Positions 10,482 to 20,700 of a DNA stretch of 64,000 nt are shown here, piece by piece. The notes below the pieces were generated by a model. That model saw only the letters and a list, made by a program, of their open reading frames with translations. It did not search any database and was not told where the DNA came from. Numbering within the stretch: position 1 is the first letter of the stretch; every line of letters starts with the position of its first letter. The stretch is taken from contig LNDZ01000021.1 of the NCBI GenBank assembly GCA_001464495.1, forward strand, positions 94,341 through 158,340, in the 5' to 3' direction. Source of the DNA: Betaproteobacteria bacterium Ga0074130 (lineage in GTDB: Bacteria > Pseudomonadota > Gammaproteobacteria > Burkholderiales > Rhodocyclaceae). Both the position numbers and the translations under genes were made by a program.

Positions 10482-11144
10482 ATGAAACTCGTACTCTTTG
10501 ATCTCGACAACACACTGCTCGCCGACGACAGCGACTTCCAGTGGGCGCAATTTCTCATCAGTAAGGGCGTGCTCGACCGTGAGGTCTATGAAGCGCGCAA
10601 CCAGCAGTTCTATGACCAGTACAAAGCGGGCACGCTGGATATCCATGAATTTCTCGACTTCCAGCTCGCGCCACTGGCGCGTCATGCCCGCGAAGTGCTG
10701 GATGCCTGGCACCGCGAATACATGGCCACCGTGATCCGTCCGGTCATTACCGACAAGGCCCGTGCGCTTGTTAATCAGCATTTGGCTGAAGACAGTCTCG
10801 TTGCCATCGTCACGGCCACCAATGTGTTTGTGACCCACCCCATCGCCCGCGAATTCAAGATCCCGCATTTGATCGGTACGATCCCTGCGCAGGAAGGCGG
10901 ACGCTTTACGGGCAAGCCACGTGGCACGCCGTCCTTCCGTGAAGGTAAGATCGAGCGCGTTAATGACTGGCTGGAATCGCTTGGTTTGTGGTGGGGCGCG
11001 TTTGAGTCAACTCATTTCTACAGCGACTCACGTAACGACCTGCCGTTGCTTGAAATCGTCAGCCACCCGGTGGCTGTCGATCCGGACGACACTTTGCGCG
11101 CCCATGCTGAAAGCAAGGGCTGGCCGGTGATCTCGCTCCGCTAA
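10482..11144 (+). CDS. HAD-superfamily hydrolase, subfamily IB (SerB-like)
   Basis: A 220-residue HAD phosphatase. Motif I is FDLDNTLLADDSD, with the nucleophile and acid/base Asp residues. Motif II is IVTATN, Lys lies in the GKPRGTPSFREGK stretch, and motif III/IV is HFYSDSRNDLPLLE. The helical cap between motifs I and II is typical of the PSP-like IB group. It sits between hda and pcnB. The substrate cannot be told from sequence. Confidence 0.83.
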   Translation: MKLVLFDLDNTLLADDSDFQWAQFLISKGVLDREVYEARNQQFYDQYKAGTLDIHEFLDFQLAPLARHAREVLDAWHREYMATVIRPVITDKARALVNQHLAEDSLVAIVTATNVFVTHPIAREFKIPHLIGTIPAQEGGRFTGKPRGTPSFREGKIERVNDWLESLGLWWGAFESTHFYSDSRNDLPLLEIVSHPVAVDPDDTLRAHAESKGWPVISLR

Positions 11145-11258
11145 ACATCCTCGCTCAATGCGTACAACAGCTCTGGCCCATGGCCAGGGCTGCTTTGGCT
11201 GCACCAGCACTGCTGTATCATTGCTGCTTTCCGGCCCCACGCCACCAGACACACACCC

Positions 11259-12614
11259 ATGATTCGCAAGCTGTTGCGGCGCGTCTTCAAGAAGCCCGCG
11301 CGCTCCTCCCGTAAAGACCAGAACTCGCCTGCAGAGCTCGCTGTAGCCGTGCATGGCATCCGCCGTGAGCAGGTATCGTCAGCGGCACGCCGCACCTGTG
11401 ACACCCTGCAACAAGCCGGTTTCAAGGCCTATGTGGTCGGCGGCGCAGTCCGCGACCTGCTCATCGGCGTTGATCCCAAGGATTACGACGTTGCCACCGA
11501 TGCCACGCCGGATGAAGTGCGCGTCCTCTTCCGCCGCGCGCGCATCATCGGGCGCCGCTTCCAGATCGTGCACGTCATGTTTGGCAGTGAAACCATTGAG
11601 GTCTCGACCTTCCGCGCTGCGCACGACAAGAACACCATTACCGATCAGCACGGCCGTGTGCTGCACGACAATGTGTGGGGCAGCATTGCGGAAGATGCGG
11701 CCCGCCGCGACTTCACCGCCAACGCGCTCTACTACGACCCGGTTAAGGAAATCATCCTCGACTATCACGATGGTGTGGCCGACATTCAGGACAAAACCCT
11801 GCGCATGATCGGCGAGCCGCGTACGCGCTACCGCGAAGACCCGGTGCGCATGTTGCGCGCTGTGCGCCTCGCCGCCAAGCTAGGCCTGCAGATCGATGCA
11901 GCCACCGAACAGCCGATTCGTGAAATGGCTGAGCTACTGGAGAATGTGCCGCCGGCACGCCTCTTCGACGAGATGCTCAAGCTGCTCACCTCCGGCCATG
12001 CCGTTGCCTGCATCAAGCGCCTGCGTGCGGCTGACCTACACCACGGCTTGCTGCCTTTGTTGGATGTGATTCTCGAACAGCCGATGGGCGAGAAGTTCGT
12101 GATGCTTGCGCTGGCGAATACGGATGCCCGCGTACGTGCCGGCAAGACCACCTCGCCGGGCTTCCTATTTGCCACCCTGTTGTGGCACGAAGCCTTGGCT
12201 AATTGGGAAATCCGCAAGAAGCGCGGCGAGCTGCCCACGCCAGCCCTGTTTGAAGCCATGGACGAAATCCTCGACCAGCAGGCTGAAAAGCTGGCCATCA
12301 CCCGTCGCATTGCCGGCGACATCAAGGACATCTGGCTGCTGCAGCCGCGCTTCGAGAAGCGCTCCGGCAAACATCCGATGCGTCTAATAGAACAGCCCCG
12401 CTTCCGCGCCGGTTACGACTTCCTGTTACTACGTGCGCAAAGTGGTGAAGTGGAGATGGAGCTGGCCGACTGGTGGACGACGTTCCACGATGCCGATTAC
12501 AGCGAGCGCGAGACCATGCTGGTACCGGATACCGATCCGAAAAAGCGCCGTCGCCGCAAACGCAGCAACAGCAAGAAGAGCGAGGCCCCCGACACCTCCG
12601 GAGACGCCGCTTGA
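11259..12614 (+). CDS. pcnB: Poly(A) polymerase I PcnB
   Basis: Adds 3' poly(A) tails that promote RNA decay. The nucleotidyltransferase head shows YVVGGAVRDLLIGVDPKDYDV (GG plus the DxD metal site), then RFQIVHV and RRDFTANALYYD, the RNA-binding domain (REDPVRMLRAVRLAAKLG), and a very basic tail KKRRRRKRSNSKK typical of PcnB. The basic N-terminus (MIRKLLRRVFKKP) is also family-like. The stop overlaps the TTG of folK. Confidence 0.93.
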   Translation: MIRKLLRRVFKKPARSSRKDQNSPAELAVAVHGIRREQVSSAARRTCDTLQQAGFKAYVVGGAVRDLLIGVDPKDYDVATDATPDEVRVLFRRARIIGRRFQIVHVMFGSETIEVSTFRAAHDKNTITDQHGRVLHDNVWGSIAEDAARRDFTANALYYDPVKEIILDYHDGVADIQDKTLRMIGEPRTRYREDPVRMLRAVRLAAKLGLQIDAATEQPIREMAELLENVPPARLFDEMLKLLTSGHAVACIKRLRAADLHHGLLPLLDVILEQPMGEKFVMLALANTDARVRAGKTTSPGFLFATLLWHEALANWEIRKKRGELPTPALFEAMDEILDQQAEKLAITRRIAGDIKDIWLLQPRFEKRSGKHPMRLIEQPRFRAGYDFLLLRAQSGEVEMELADWWTTFHDADYSERETMLVPDTDPKKRRRRKRSNSKKSEAPDTSGDAA

Positions 12615-13090
12615 CGCTTGCCTACATTGCCCTCGGCGCCAATCTGGGTGATGCCGAGGGTACGCTGCGGATCGCCATGGGCGAGCTGGCCGCACTCCCC
12701 GGCGCCACCCTGAAAGCCCGCTCCTCTCTGTATCGTACGGCGCCCATTGGCCTCATCAATCAGCCTGACTTCATCAATGCAGTCGTGGCATTGGATACCC
12801 CCGCCAGCGCCCACGAATTGCTGGGCCAGCTGTTCGAAATAGAGCAGCGCTTCGGACGTCAGCGTAGCATCCCCAATGCAGCGCGCACGCTGGATCTCGA
12901 CCTGCTACTGCATGGGGATGAATGCTCGGACACAATCGCACTCACTCTGCCGCACCCGCGCATGCACGAACGTGCCTTTGTGCTCGCCCCACTGGCTGAA
13001 ATTGCGCCGGCGTTGGTGCTACCCAAGCATGGCAATGTCAGCGCCTTGCTGGCTGGCTGTGCCGACCAGTCGATTGAACGGATAGCGTGA
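12611..13090 (+). CDS. folK: 2-amino-4-hydroxy-6-hydroxymethyldihydropteridine pyrophosphokinase FolK
   Basis: Pyrophosphorylates hydroxymethyl dihydropterin in folate synthesis. It has YIALGANLGD at the N-terminus, FINAVVALDT, the HPPK signature RTLDLDLLL, and LPHPRMHERAFVLAPLAEIAP. The start is TTG at 12611, embedded in the pcnB stop as TTGA. This gives 159 residues with the canonical N-terminus; the frame upstream lies inside pcnB. Confidence 0.92.
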   Translation: MTLAYIALGANLGDAEGTLRIAMGELAALPGATLKARSSLYRTAPIGLINQPDFINAVVALDTPASAHELLGQLFEIEQRFGRQRSIPNAARTLDLDLLLHGDECSDTIALTLPHPRMHERAFVLAPLAEIAPALVLPKHGNVSALLAGCADQSIERIA

Positions 13091-13266
13091 GCCATGTTGG
13101 GCTTCAGCGGCCCGGTTGTGGTTGTGACTGCTGGGTGTGATTTACTTCATGATCCGATAAGCAAATATTCCTACAGCGCACGCACGGCCCAAGCGGTTGT
13201 CGCCATGAGCTGGGGGGATCGGCTAAACTTCGACAACTAGCCTGATGCCGCATCAGAGGACACTGA

Positions 13267-14091
13267 ATGACTTATCTCGCCACCGACCGCTCGATTGAAA
13301 AGCCCGTCACCCTGCACGAGCTTGGCCGCATGTACGCCAGCCGCGAGCCGATCACCAGCCTGACGGCTTACGACTCCAGCTTTGCTGCATTGCTCGATCG
13401 CGCCGGCGTAGACATCATTTTGATCGGCGACTCCGCTGGTAATGTGATTCAAGGCCACAAGTCCACGCTGCCAGTCACGCTGGAGCAAATGGTTTATCAC
13501 ACAGAATGCGTCGCTCGTGGGACCAAGCGCGCCATGGTTGCGGCTGATCTGCCCTGGGGCTCGTATCAGGAGAGCAAGGAGCAGGCACTGCGCAGCGCAT
13601 CTAAGTTGATGGCGGCCGGCGCGCACATGGTCAAGCTGGAGGGTGGCCTGTGCATGACCGACACTGTGCGCTTCCTCACTGACCGTGGCATTCCGGTGTG
13701 GGCACATATCGGCCTCACCCCGCAGAGTGTGAACATGCTCGGTGGCTACCGCATTCAAGGCAAGGATGAAGCTGCCGCCAAGCGCATGAAAGACGAGGCG
13801 CTGTCACACCAGCAAGCAGGCGCCGTTGCCATGCTCTACGAGCTAATTCCGGCAGCCTTGGGTAAAGAACTGACCGACATTCTCAACATCCCCACCATCG
13901 GTATTGGTGCGGGTCTCGACTGCTCCGGTCAAGTCCTCGTATTGCAGGACATGCTCGGCATCTACCCGGGCAAGCCGGCGCGCTTCGTGCGTAACTTCAT
14001 GGTGGGTGCAAGCAGCATCGAGGAAGCCGTGCACAACTATGTGGTCGCGGTCAAAGACAAGACCTTCCCCGCCCCTGAGCACTGCTACTAA
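13267..14091 (+). CDS. panB: 3-methyl-2-oxobutanoate hydroxymethyltransferase PanB
   Basis: First committed step of pantothenate synthesis: methylene-THF plus alpha-ketoisovalerate to ketopantoate. Motifs seen are [61 protein letters not shown] (with catalytic Glu and metal site later) and [20 protein letters not shown]. The ATG is preceded by GAGGA. The stop overlaps the next ATG by one base. The 176 bp upstream, between folK and panB, hold no gene and probably the promoter. Confidence 0.95.
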   Translation: MTYLATDRSIEKPVTLHELGRMYASREPITSLTAYDSSFAALLDRAGVDIILIGDSAGNVIQGHKSTLPVTLEQMVYHTECVARGTKRAMVAADLPWGSYQESKEQALRSASKLMAAGAHMVKLEGGLCMTDTVRFLTDRGIPVWAHIGLTPQSVNMLGGYRIQGKDEAAAKRMKDEALSHQQAGAVAMLYELIPAALGKELTDILNIPTIGIGAGLDCSGQVLVLQDMLGIYPGKPARFVRNFMVGASSIEEAVHNYVVAVKDKTFPAPEHCY

Positions 14092-14303
14092 TGAAGGCCG
14101 TTGTTGCAGTTTGCGGCATCGTGCTGATCATGATCGGCCGCATCTTCATCTATCGCGCGTCGAAAGCCGCTTGGCTGATGCCGGGCGATGACAGCCCCAT
14201 GCACAAGCTGATGGCTGATCCGCAGCTCAAATCCCGCTACCGTTTTGGGCAGGCGCAATACTTTCTCGGCGTTGCCGTGTTTGCGACCTGCTTCTTCCTC
14301 TAG
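14091..14303 (+). CDS. Small two-helix membrane protein between panB and panC
   Basis: A 70-residue protein with an N-terminal hydrophobic helix (VVAVCGIVLIMIGRIFIY), a polar middle (MPGDDSPMHKLMADPQLKSRYRFGQAQ) and a C-terminal helix (YFLGVAVFATCFFL). Its ATG shares one base with the panB stop (TAATG), so it is translationally coupled. It is 14 bp from panC. I do not recognise the family. The position suggests expression with the pantothenate genes, but a role there is only inferred. Confidence 0.7.
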   Translation: MKAVVAVCGIVLIMIGRIFIYRASKAAWLMPGDDSPMHKLMADPQLKSRYRFGQAQYFLGVAVFATCFFL

Positions 14304-14317
14304 AAAGCACGACCTCC

Positions 14318-15169
14318 ATGCAAGTCCACCCCACCATTGCGGGCCTGCGCACAGCCCTGCAACAGGCCACCCAAGCGGGTCAGAAAATCGCTTTTGTGCC
14401 CACCATGGGCAATCTCCATGACGGTCATATCGCCCTAATGACCGAAGCACGAGCGCATGCAGAGGTTGTGGTCGCGAGCATTTTTGTGAATCGCCTGCAG
14501 TTCCGTCCGGGCGAGGATTTCGACGCCTACCCGCGCACCTTTGAAGCTGATTGCGCCCGTCTTAGGGCAGCAGGCGTGGATCATCTGTTTGCACCAGACG
14601 AAGCGGAGATGTATCCGCAGCCGCAGCAGTATCAAATTGAACCGCCGCCGGAACAGCAATCCATCCTCGAGGGCGAATTCCGCCCCGGCCATTTTCGTGG
14701 GGTTGCCACTGTGGTCGCCAAGCTGTTCAACATCGTTCAGCCGCAGGTCGCACTGTTTGGCAAAAAGGATTTTCAGCAGGTCATGGTCATTAAAAACATG
14801 GTCCGCGAGATGGCTTTTTCAATTGATATTATTGATAGCCCCACTATTCGCGCTAATGACGGATTGGCCCTATCATCGCGCAACGGCTACCTCTCTGCCG
14901 AGGAACGGGCCGAAGCGCCCCGTCTGGCAAGGGAATTGAAGAAAGTGGTGACTGCCATTCGGGGTGGAAATCGCGACTATTCAAGCTTAGAAAGCGCAGC
15001 AAAACAGGCACTCACTGCCCATGGCTGGGTGCCTGATTATGTTGCGATAAGACGAAAAAGTGATCTACAATCGCCGTCCGCTCACGAATCCGTGCTGGTC
15101 GAAAACCTCGTGGTTTTGGCGGCTGCCAAATTAGGCAGCACACGCCTGATCGACAACATGGAAGTTTAG
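14318..15169 (+). CDS. panC: Pantothenate synthetase PanC
   Basis: Joins pantoate to beta-alanine using ATP. A 283-residue nucleotidyltransferase-fold ligase with the HIGH-type motif [14 protein letters not shown], then [49 protein letters not shown] (KMSKS region partner) and [11 protein letters not shown]. It follows panB and the small membrane protein in one transcription unit; panD is 109 bp downstream. Confidence 0.95.
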   Translation: MQVHPTIAGLRTALQQATQAGQKIAFVPTMGNLHDGHIALMTEARAHAEVVVASIFVNRLQFRPGEDFDAYPRTFEADCARLRAAGVDHLFAPDEAEMYPQPQQYQIEPPPEQQSILEGEFRPGHFRGVATVVAKLFNIVQPQVALFGKKDFQQVMVIKNMVREMAFSIDIIDSPTIRANDGLALSSRNGYLSAEERAEAPRLARELKKVVTAIRGGNRDYSSLESAAKQALTAHGWVPDYVAIRRKSDLQSPSAHESVLVENLVVLAAAKLGSTRLIDNMEV

Positions 15170-15278
15170 GAACCTGCGATGCGCTCATGCCGGCAGATTC
15201 CAGCAGCATATAAAGAGGCAGCGACAGCCGCGCTGCCGTGGGATGAATTGCCCGCCTTTGCATGAGAAAGGGAACGCA

Positions 15279-15659
15279 ATGCAACGCATGATGTTGAAGT
15301 CCAAGCTGCACCGCGTCACGGTGACACAAGCCGAGCTGCATTACGAAGGCTCTTGCGCCATTGACGAAGATCTTCTCGACGCCGCCGATATTAAGGAATA
15401 TCAGCAGATCGAGATCTGGAACGTCAACAACGGCCAACGCTTCACCACCTATGCCATCCGCGCCGAACGCGGCACTGGCACGATCTCGGTCAACGGCGCT
15501 GCTGCCCGTCTGGCTGCGCCCGGCGATCTACTGATCATCGCCACCTTCGCTGTATACAACGAGATCGAACTGCAAAAGTTCGAACCTGAGCTTGTGTATG
15601 TTGATGCAAAGAACCGCATTACCAATCGCAGCAAGAAAATTCCGGCACAAGCGGCCTGA
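15279..15659 (+). CDS. panD: Aspartate 1-decarboxylase precursor PanD
   Basis: A pyruvoyl-dependent enzyme that makes beta-alanine from aspartate. From the ATG at 15279 the protein is 126 residues and the self-cleavage site falls exactly at Gly24-Ser25 (HYEGSCAID), the family position. [30 protein letters not shown] is the conserved core, given here as the family-like second half. An upstream in-frame ATG at 15243 would add 12 residues and is less likely. Confidence 0.95.
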   Translation: MQRMMLKSKLHRVTVTQAELHYEGSCAIDEDLLDAADIKEYQQIEIWNVNNGQRFTTYAIRAERGTGTISVNGAAARLAAPGDLLIIATFAVYNEIELQKFEPELVYVDAKNRITNRSKKIPAQAA

Positions 15660-15680
15660 CACGTCTCTGTGATTGACAAC

Positions 15681-15706
15681 AAAAAGCCTCCTTGCGGAGG
15701 CTTTTT
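15681..15706 (+). terminator. Intrinsic terminator after panD
   Basis: The hairpin AAAAGCCTCC-TTGC-GGAGGCTTTT is followed by GCTTTT. It stands 21 bp after the panD stop and before the convergent histidine kinase gene, so it may serve both directions. Confidence 0.85.
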
Positions 15707-15736
15707 GCTTTTGTGGCGATGATAGGCGGGCGTAAA

Positions 15737-18700
15737 TCAGAGACGTGGCCGCAATACCGCCGACAGCGCAAACAAACCGCGGCGAAGTTCTGAAATCAAG
15801 CTGGGCGGACAACTTCCCTCTTGGGCATGCTTCTCGAGCCGCAGGAGGCCCTCCACGAGGGGCGAATCACCGAACAAGGCCACATTGCTGCGTAGGGTAT
15901 GGGCAAGGCGTTGGACCACATCCCATTGCATCTGCGCAAGAGCAGTTTCAATGCGCTCAAGATCACGCGGCCATAACTCAAGGAAGTCTGCGCCGACGAT
16001 GGTAACGATTTCCGCATCGGCACTATCCAGCGCCGCCGCATAGTCAAAACTTTCCATGGCTGGCACTATGCGAGCAGGGGCATTTTGCAATGTGTGGATG
16101 AGGGCCAGCAGTTCTTTCTGTCGCAGTGGCTTGGTCAAGTAGCCATCCAGTCCGGCTGCCATCCCGCGCACTTTGTCTTCTTGCAAGGCAGCTGCGGTCA
16201 GCGCATAAATTGGCCTCCGCGAACGTCCCTCTAGTTGCTCAAAGTGACGAATTGCCGCCGTCGCATCCAAGCCGCCCATGACGGGCATTTGCATATCCAT
16301 CAGGATGAGATCGAAATCCTGATGCTTTGCTGCCTCAACCGCGGCCTGTCCATCCGCCACGACCTGTGTAGCGTGCCCCCATTTGGTCAGCATGGTCTGC
16401 ATCAGCTTCTGGTTTAGTGGCTGATCTTCCGCCAACAGGATAGAGAGCTGCAGTGACTCTTCGCGCAAGGAATGGCGAGTAACCAAGGGTGCCGTCATGT
16501 CCTCCGGCCCTGGTTCGTGGCTGAGCACACGGTGCAGAGCTTGAACCAGATCAGCCTGCGTAATGGGCTTAGTTAAATACGCGTCAATACCCAGCTGCCG
16601 GCACCGCTCTGCATCGCCACGCATTCCGGCAGAGGTCAGCATCACCAAAGGCAGATCATTCAGTCCGGGGTCGGCTTTCATGGCAATTGCCAAATCAAAG
16701 CCGCTCATGATCGGCATGTGCGCATCCAGAATAACCAGATCGGGACGAGGGCTACCTGCTGCATTGAGCAGGCGCAGTGCTGCTGCTCCGCCATGTGCCG
16801 TCATCACCTCGACCTCCCACCCTTTGAGGGCCTCTGACACCATGCGCAGATTGATGTCGTTGTCGTCCACCACGAGTATGCGTTTGCCGCGTGGAGCCAT
16901 GGCAGCTACTTGCGCATGCAAAGCAAAGTCACGCGTCAGTGTGGTCGTGAAATGGAAGGTGCTGCCTAGCCCCGGTTTGCTCTCGACCCAGATACGCCCG
17001 CCCATCAAATTGACCAGACGGGTGCAGATGCTGAGCCCAAGACCTGTACCGCCGTATTTACGGGTAGTCGAGGTATCCGCTTGGGCGAATGCCTCAAAAA
17101 TATGCTGCTGTTGTTCTGCTGAAATACCAATTCCGGTATCGCTCACAGCAAAGTGCAACACGACTTGGTCCGCATCATCATGATCAAGCAGTACCTTCAA
17201 TGTGACGGCGCCCTGATCCGTGAACTTCACCGCATTACCGAGCAGGTTGAGCAGAATCTGCCGTAAGCGACCCGGATCACCAATCAAGTATTGAGGGGTT
17301 CTGAAGTCAATGTCATGCTGGAGCTGCAATTGCTTCTGTTGTGCGCGCACACCGATGGTCTTAAGCGTTTCATTGACCAGCGTGCTTAAATCGAATGCCA
17401 TGGCATCGATAGACATTTTGCCGGCTTCGATCTTAGAGAAGTCGAGGATGTCATCAATGATCTGTAGCAAGGCATCTGCTGACAAGCGAATCGTATCGAG
17501 ATAGTCGTGCTGCTCGGCATTCAGATCGGTATCGAGCGCCAGCTCGCTCATGCCGATGATGGCATTCATCGGCGTACGGATTTCATGGCTCATATTGGCC
17601 AGGAAATCACTCTTGGACTTATTGGCAGCTTCTGCCACTTCCTTGGCATGAAGAATGGCGCTTTCCGAGCGTTTGCGATCGGTGATGTCCAGAATGCTAC
17701 CCACGAGGCCGGTGATCACACCGTTTTGCTGTGTCAGTGCCGCCTTGCTGTAAATGACATCGCGCACCTCACCATTTCGTACGGTCAGTTGCGATTCAAA
17801 AACCTGCCGGCCACCATGTGCAAACATTTCAAGGTCGCGCTGATTGCCAAACTCAGCCTGTGCTGGTGGCAACAGATCAAACCCCGTCTTACCTATCCAA
17901 GCTTTTCGCTCAATGCCAAAGAAATCAAGAAAGGCGCGATTGAAGCCAAGGTAACGGCCCGTCACATCCTTGTAGTACAGAGGAACAGGGACCGACTCCA
18001 TGAGCTGATTTTGAAAATGCAGCTGCGCAGCGATTTCACGCTCATTGCGCTTCCGTGCCGTAATGTCAGTCCGAATCGCAATGTACTGCACCGGCTTGCC
18101 GTTATCGCCGAGGAAAGGAACGATCGTTGCCTGCACCCAGTACAAATGCCCATTCTTGGAGCGATTGTTAATTTCACCACGCCAGACCTTGCCAGCAGAA
18201 ATGGTGTCCCACATGTCGGTGAAAAACTCGGGGGTATGATTCCCTGAGCCGATCACGCGATGGTTCTTCCCCAACAACTCGTCGATGGAATAGCCACTGA
18301 TTTCGCAGAAACGATCATTTGCATAAATGATGTTGCCGTGCACATCGGTAATGCTGACAATTGCGTGCTGATCCAGCGCAAACTTTTGTTGTTGCAGACT
18401 CAGGTTGCTGGCATCCAGCTCGCGGCGACTAGCTTCCCGTTGCTCAACCAAGTCGCTCATCAGACGCGACAGAGAGGCTAGATCCTCATCATCTGGCGCA
18501 AGCGCTGGCAAATCACTGTGCTTTAACAGATCATTGGCGGTGGTCCGCAATGCTGCGATGGCTTGACTGCGTGCCGTCAGCTCCGCGCGCAGACGGCTAT
18601 TGGTCTGCGCCATTTCTTCCGAGCTGATATCAAGGCTGCGCGAACGCAAGTCCAGATCACGCTCATATTGATCGTAGCTGCCTTGAACACGCTCCAACAG

Positions 18701-18847
18701 CTGCGGCAAATTGCTCACGAACGCCTGCTGCTCGGGCGTGCCGTGTGCCTCAGTCAAGGCACGCAGCGCCTTCAGATGCGCTTGAATTTCGAGTTCTGAC
18801 TGCCACCCAAAAATTCGCTTCAGCTGGCGGAAGAGAAGACGTTTCAT
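15737..18847 (-). CDS. Hybrid sensor histidine kinase (2 PAS, HisKA, HATPase, 2 receivers, HPt)
   Basis: A 1036-residue cytoplasmic hybrid kinase; no membrane segment is evident. An N-terminal helical, coiled-coil-like region (about 1-150) is followed by PAS 1 (155-270), PAS 2 (275-395), and HisKA with SHEIRTPMN, His at 421. The ATPase domain holds [15 protein letters not shown] and GGTGLGLSI. Receiver 1 has Asp708 (ILDAHMP), receiver 2 has Asp851 (LMDMQMP), and a C-terminal HPt has His983 (LAHTLRSN). All phosphorelay residues are present. It is last in an operon with FIST, HD-GYP and receiver genes. The FIST protein may supply the signal. Confidence 0.93.
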   Translation of the reverse strand: MKRLLFRQLKRIFGWQSELEIQAHLKALRALTEAHGTPEQQAFVSNLPQLLERVQGSYDQYERDLDLRSRSLDISSEEMAQTNSRLRAELTARSQAIAALRTTANDLLKHSDLPALAPDDEDLASLSRLMSDLVEQREASRRELDASNLSLQQQKFALDQHAIVSITDVHGNIIYANDRFCEISGYSIDELLGKNHRVIGSGNHTPEFFTDMWDTISAGKVWRGEINNRSKNGHLYWVQATIVPFLGDNGKPVQYIAIRTDITARKRNEREIAAQLHFQNQLMESVPVPLYYKDVTGRYLGFNRAFLDFFGIERKAWIGKTGFDLLPPAQAEFGNQRDLEMFAHGGRQVFESQLTVRNGEVRDVIYSKAALTQQNGVITGLVGSILDITDRKRSESAILHAKEVAEAANKSKSDFLANMSHEIRTPMNAIIGMSELALDTDLNAEQHDYLDTIRLSADALLQIIDDILDFSKIEAGKMSIDAMAFDLSTLVNETLKTIGVRAQQKQLQLQHDIDFRTPQYLIGDPGRLRQILLNLLGNAVKFTDQGAVTLKVLLDHDDADQVVLHFAVSDTGIGISAEQQQHIFEAFAQADTSTTRKYGGTGLGLSICTRLVNLMGGRIWVESKPGLGSTFHFTTTLTRDFALHAQVAAMAPRGKRILVVDDNDINLRMVSEALKGWEVEVMTAHGGAAALRLLNAAGSPRPDLVILDAHMPIMSGFDLAIAMKADPGLNDLPLVMLTSAGMRGDAERCRQLGIDAYLTKPITQADLVQALHRVLSHEPGPEDMTAPLVTRHSLREESLQLSILLAEDQPLNQKLMQTMLTKWGHATQVVADGQAAVEAAKHQDFDLILMDMQMPVMGGLDATAAIRHFEQLEGRSRRPIYALTAAALQEDKVRGMAAGLDGYLTKPLRQKELLALIHTLQNAPARIVPAMESFDYAAALDSADAEIVTIVGADFLELWPRDLERIETALAQMQWDVVQRLAHTLRSNVALFGDSPLVEGLLRLEKHAQEGSCPPSLISELRRGLFALSAVLRPRL

Positions 18848-18859
18848 GCGAACTGCCGA

Positions 18860-20008
18860 TCAAACTGACTCAGATAGAAAGGCGATGGTCATGGTCTGGT
18901 TGTGCAACTTGCAGGGTTCTTCCGGCGCCATGGGACAGATTTCCCCATAGGAGTAGAAACCTGTAATCGTTGCCTGCGCGCCCAACATGTCTCTGACCAC
19001 TTCAACCTCTTCGTCCACCAAATCGCCCATGGTCAGTTTGCGGCCGACACAGCTCACCAGAATCGCCAGATCAACCGGATGATCCCCCATCATCTCGCTA
19101 GCCGCTTGTGCGGCGCGCTCCGAACCAATTGCTAGCGCATCCGGATTCGAGTGCATGAGCCGTAAGTAGCCATCCGGATCTATCTCGCCTGCCAAGATCA
19201 AGCTATTAGTCGCTTCATCAATACCGAGAATCGTGCGGATCAAGCCACTGTCCATTTGCTCAGCATTCATCATCAGAAAGGGAAATAGGAGGCCAGACGC
19301 CGGCAGCTGTTTGGCATGATCGCCCAGATAGCGTTTGTAAATTTCCAGCGCGGGCTCGCCATCCAGTTCATAGAGCAGGTTCCCCTCACATCGCGTCACC
19401 TTACGAACGGGACCAAAGGCCTGCCAACCACCAAACGAACCAAAGGCGTAGTGCAGCGCGTCTCCATAAAAACCAATCGCAACTGCGCGCTGGGTGGCAG
19501 GGCCGGCCGAACTTAACACCCAGGTCTGGTTAAAGGCAGTGCCATCACCGGCCAAGCCGCCGCTGACGGGGATGGTGCTGCCGATACAATCGCTCAAGCC
19601 TGCACTCAAGGCACTACCGTTGATCGCAACACCTTGTGCGAGGACAAATACCGCACGTAAATCCGGACCTACCAACTGCTCGCCCAGTCGTTGGCCGGCG
19701 GCATATGAATCCTGCATATCGGACAGTGTTGTGGTGGCTTCCCAGATTTCTGTTTTTTCGAAATGTACGCCAACAATTGTGCAACTGTCTTCTGCTACGC
19801 CCTGAGCGGTAATCTCACCCGCCGTGCTGCATCCAGTACGAATCGCTGTGGGGAAAGCGGCCGCCAGTGAAGTGCTCAACAGAGATGTGTCGGCCATCAT
19901 GCTTGGCGCCCCAAACACCAGCACCCAATTGGGTTGAATCGACTTAAGTGCCTCCAGCTGTGCCGGCAAATTATCAAGATTACGCAGATGCAGTTGTTTG
20001 ACTCTCAC
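18860..20008 (-). CDS. FIST signal-transduction sensor protein
   Basis: A 382-residue FIST_N plus FIST_C protein; the family is a proposed small-ligand or amino-acid sensor found with kinases and chemotaxis proteins. Seen are WVLVFGAPSMM, TGCSTAGEIT, the GGLAGDGTAF segment of FIST_N, and AILVSCVGRKLTMG with FYSYGEICPM at the C-terminus, the family's closing signature. It starts at GTG 20008 with a strong GGGGGAGG site inside the end of the HD-GYP gene. The hybrid kinase begins 12 bp after its stop. Confidence 0.85.
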   Translation of the reverse strand: MRVKQLHLRNLDNLPAQLEALKSIQPNWVLVFGAPSMMADTSLLSTSLAAAFPTAIRTGCSTAGEITAQGVAEDSCTIVGVHFEKTEIWEATTTLSDMQDSYAAGQRLGEQLVGPDLRAVFVLAQGVAINGSALSAGLSDCIGSTIPVSGGLAGDGTAFNQTWVLSSAGPATQRAVAIGFYGDALHYAFGSFGGWQAFGPVRKVTRCEGNLLYELDGEPALEIYKRYLGDHAKQLPASGLLFPFLMMNAEQMDSGLIRTILGIDEATNSLILAGEIDPDGYLRLMHSNPDALAIGSERAAQAASEMMGDHPVDLAILVSCVGRKLTMGDLVDEEVEVVRDMLGAQATITGFYSYGEICPMAPEEPCKLHNQTMTIAFLSESV

Positions 20009-20010
20009 GC

Positions 20011-20685
20011 TTAAACCTCCCCCATATCAGCCGGATCATCGGCATAACGTTCACGAATTGCGAGCACGTCATCCCACGCACCCAAAAAGGCATCAAGACA
20101 GGCTGGATCAAAGTGCTTATCGCGGTTGTCCTGCATGAACTCGACCGCGCGCTCCAGTGTCCATGCGGGCTTGTATGGGCGAGCGGAGGTAAGTGCATCA
20201 AACACATCAGCCACGGCAACAATGCGTCCATACAGCGGAATATCCTCGCCCCGCAGCCCGCCTGGATAACCACTACCATCGAATTTCTCGTGATGGCTGA
20301 GCGCGATGATCGCCGCCACCTGCAACATGCGTGAATTGCTGTCGGCCAAAATTTCGTAGCCTTTGCGCGCATGCTCTTTCATGATCTCGAACTCTTCCGG
20401 AGTCAGCTTGCCCGGCTTAAGGAGAATATGGTCCGGCGTCCCCAATTTGCCAACATCGTGCATGGGTGCCGCCGCTAAAATAATTTCTTGCTCTGCCAGC
20501 GGCAGACCCAAACGCTCCGCAATCAAGCGCGAATAAGCTGCCATGCGCTGAATATGTGAACCGGTTTCTGGGTCACGAAATTCAGCCGCACGAACCAGAC
20601 GCACAATGATCTCGCGCTCACGCTCACGTACCTCAGCTGTGGCTTTATCAACCGCCTCCGCCAGCCATGCGGCATGGTCACTCAT
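20011..20685 (-). CDS. HD-GYP domain c-di-GMP phosphodiesterase (C-terminal half of an RpfG-type gene)
   Basis: A 224-residue HD-GYP protein expected to hydrolyse c-di-GMP. It has RDPETGSHIQRM, MHDVGKLGTPDHILLKPGKL with the HD pair at 76-77, HHEKFDGSGYPGGL and AVADVFDALTSARPYKP; all catalytic motifs are intact. The N-terminus (DHAAWLAEAVDKATAEVRERE) is the linker helix usually seen between receiver and HD-GYP in RpfG-type regulators. The upstream receiver gene is in the same frame, ended by one TGA five codons before this ATG. It may be translated from the ATG at 20685, which lacks a strong ribosome site. Confidence 0.85.
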   Translation of the reverse strand: MSDHAAWLAEAVDKATAEVREREREIIVRLVRAAEFRDPETGSHIQRMAAYSRLIAERLGLPLAEQEIILAAAPMHDVGKLGTPDHILLKPGKLTPEEFEIMKEHARKGYEILADSNSRMLQVAAIIALSHHEKFDGSGYPGGLRGEDIPLYGRIVAVADVFDALTSARPYKPAWTLERAVEFMQDNRDKHFDPACLDAFLGAWDDVLAIRERYADDPADMGEV

Positions 20686-20700
20686 CCGGCGCTGACTGCG

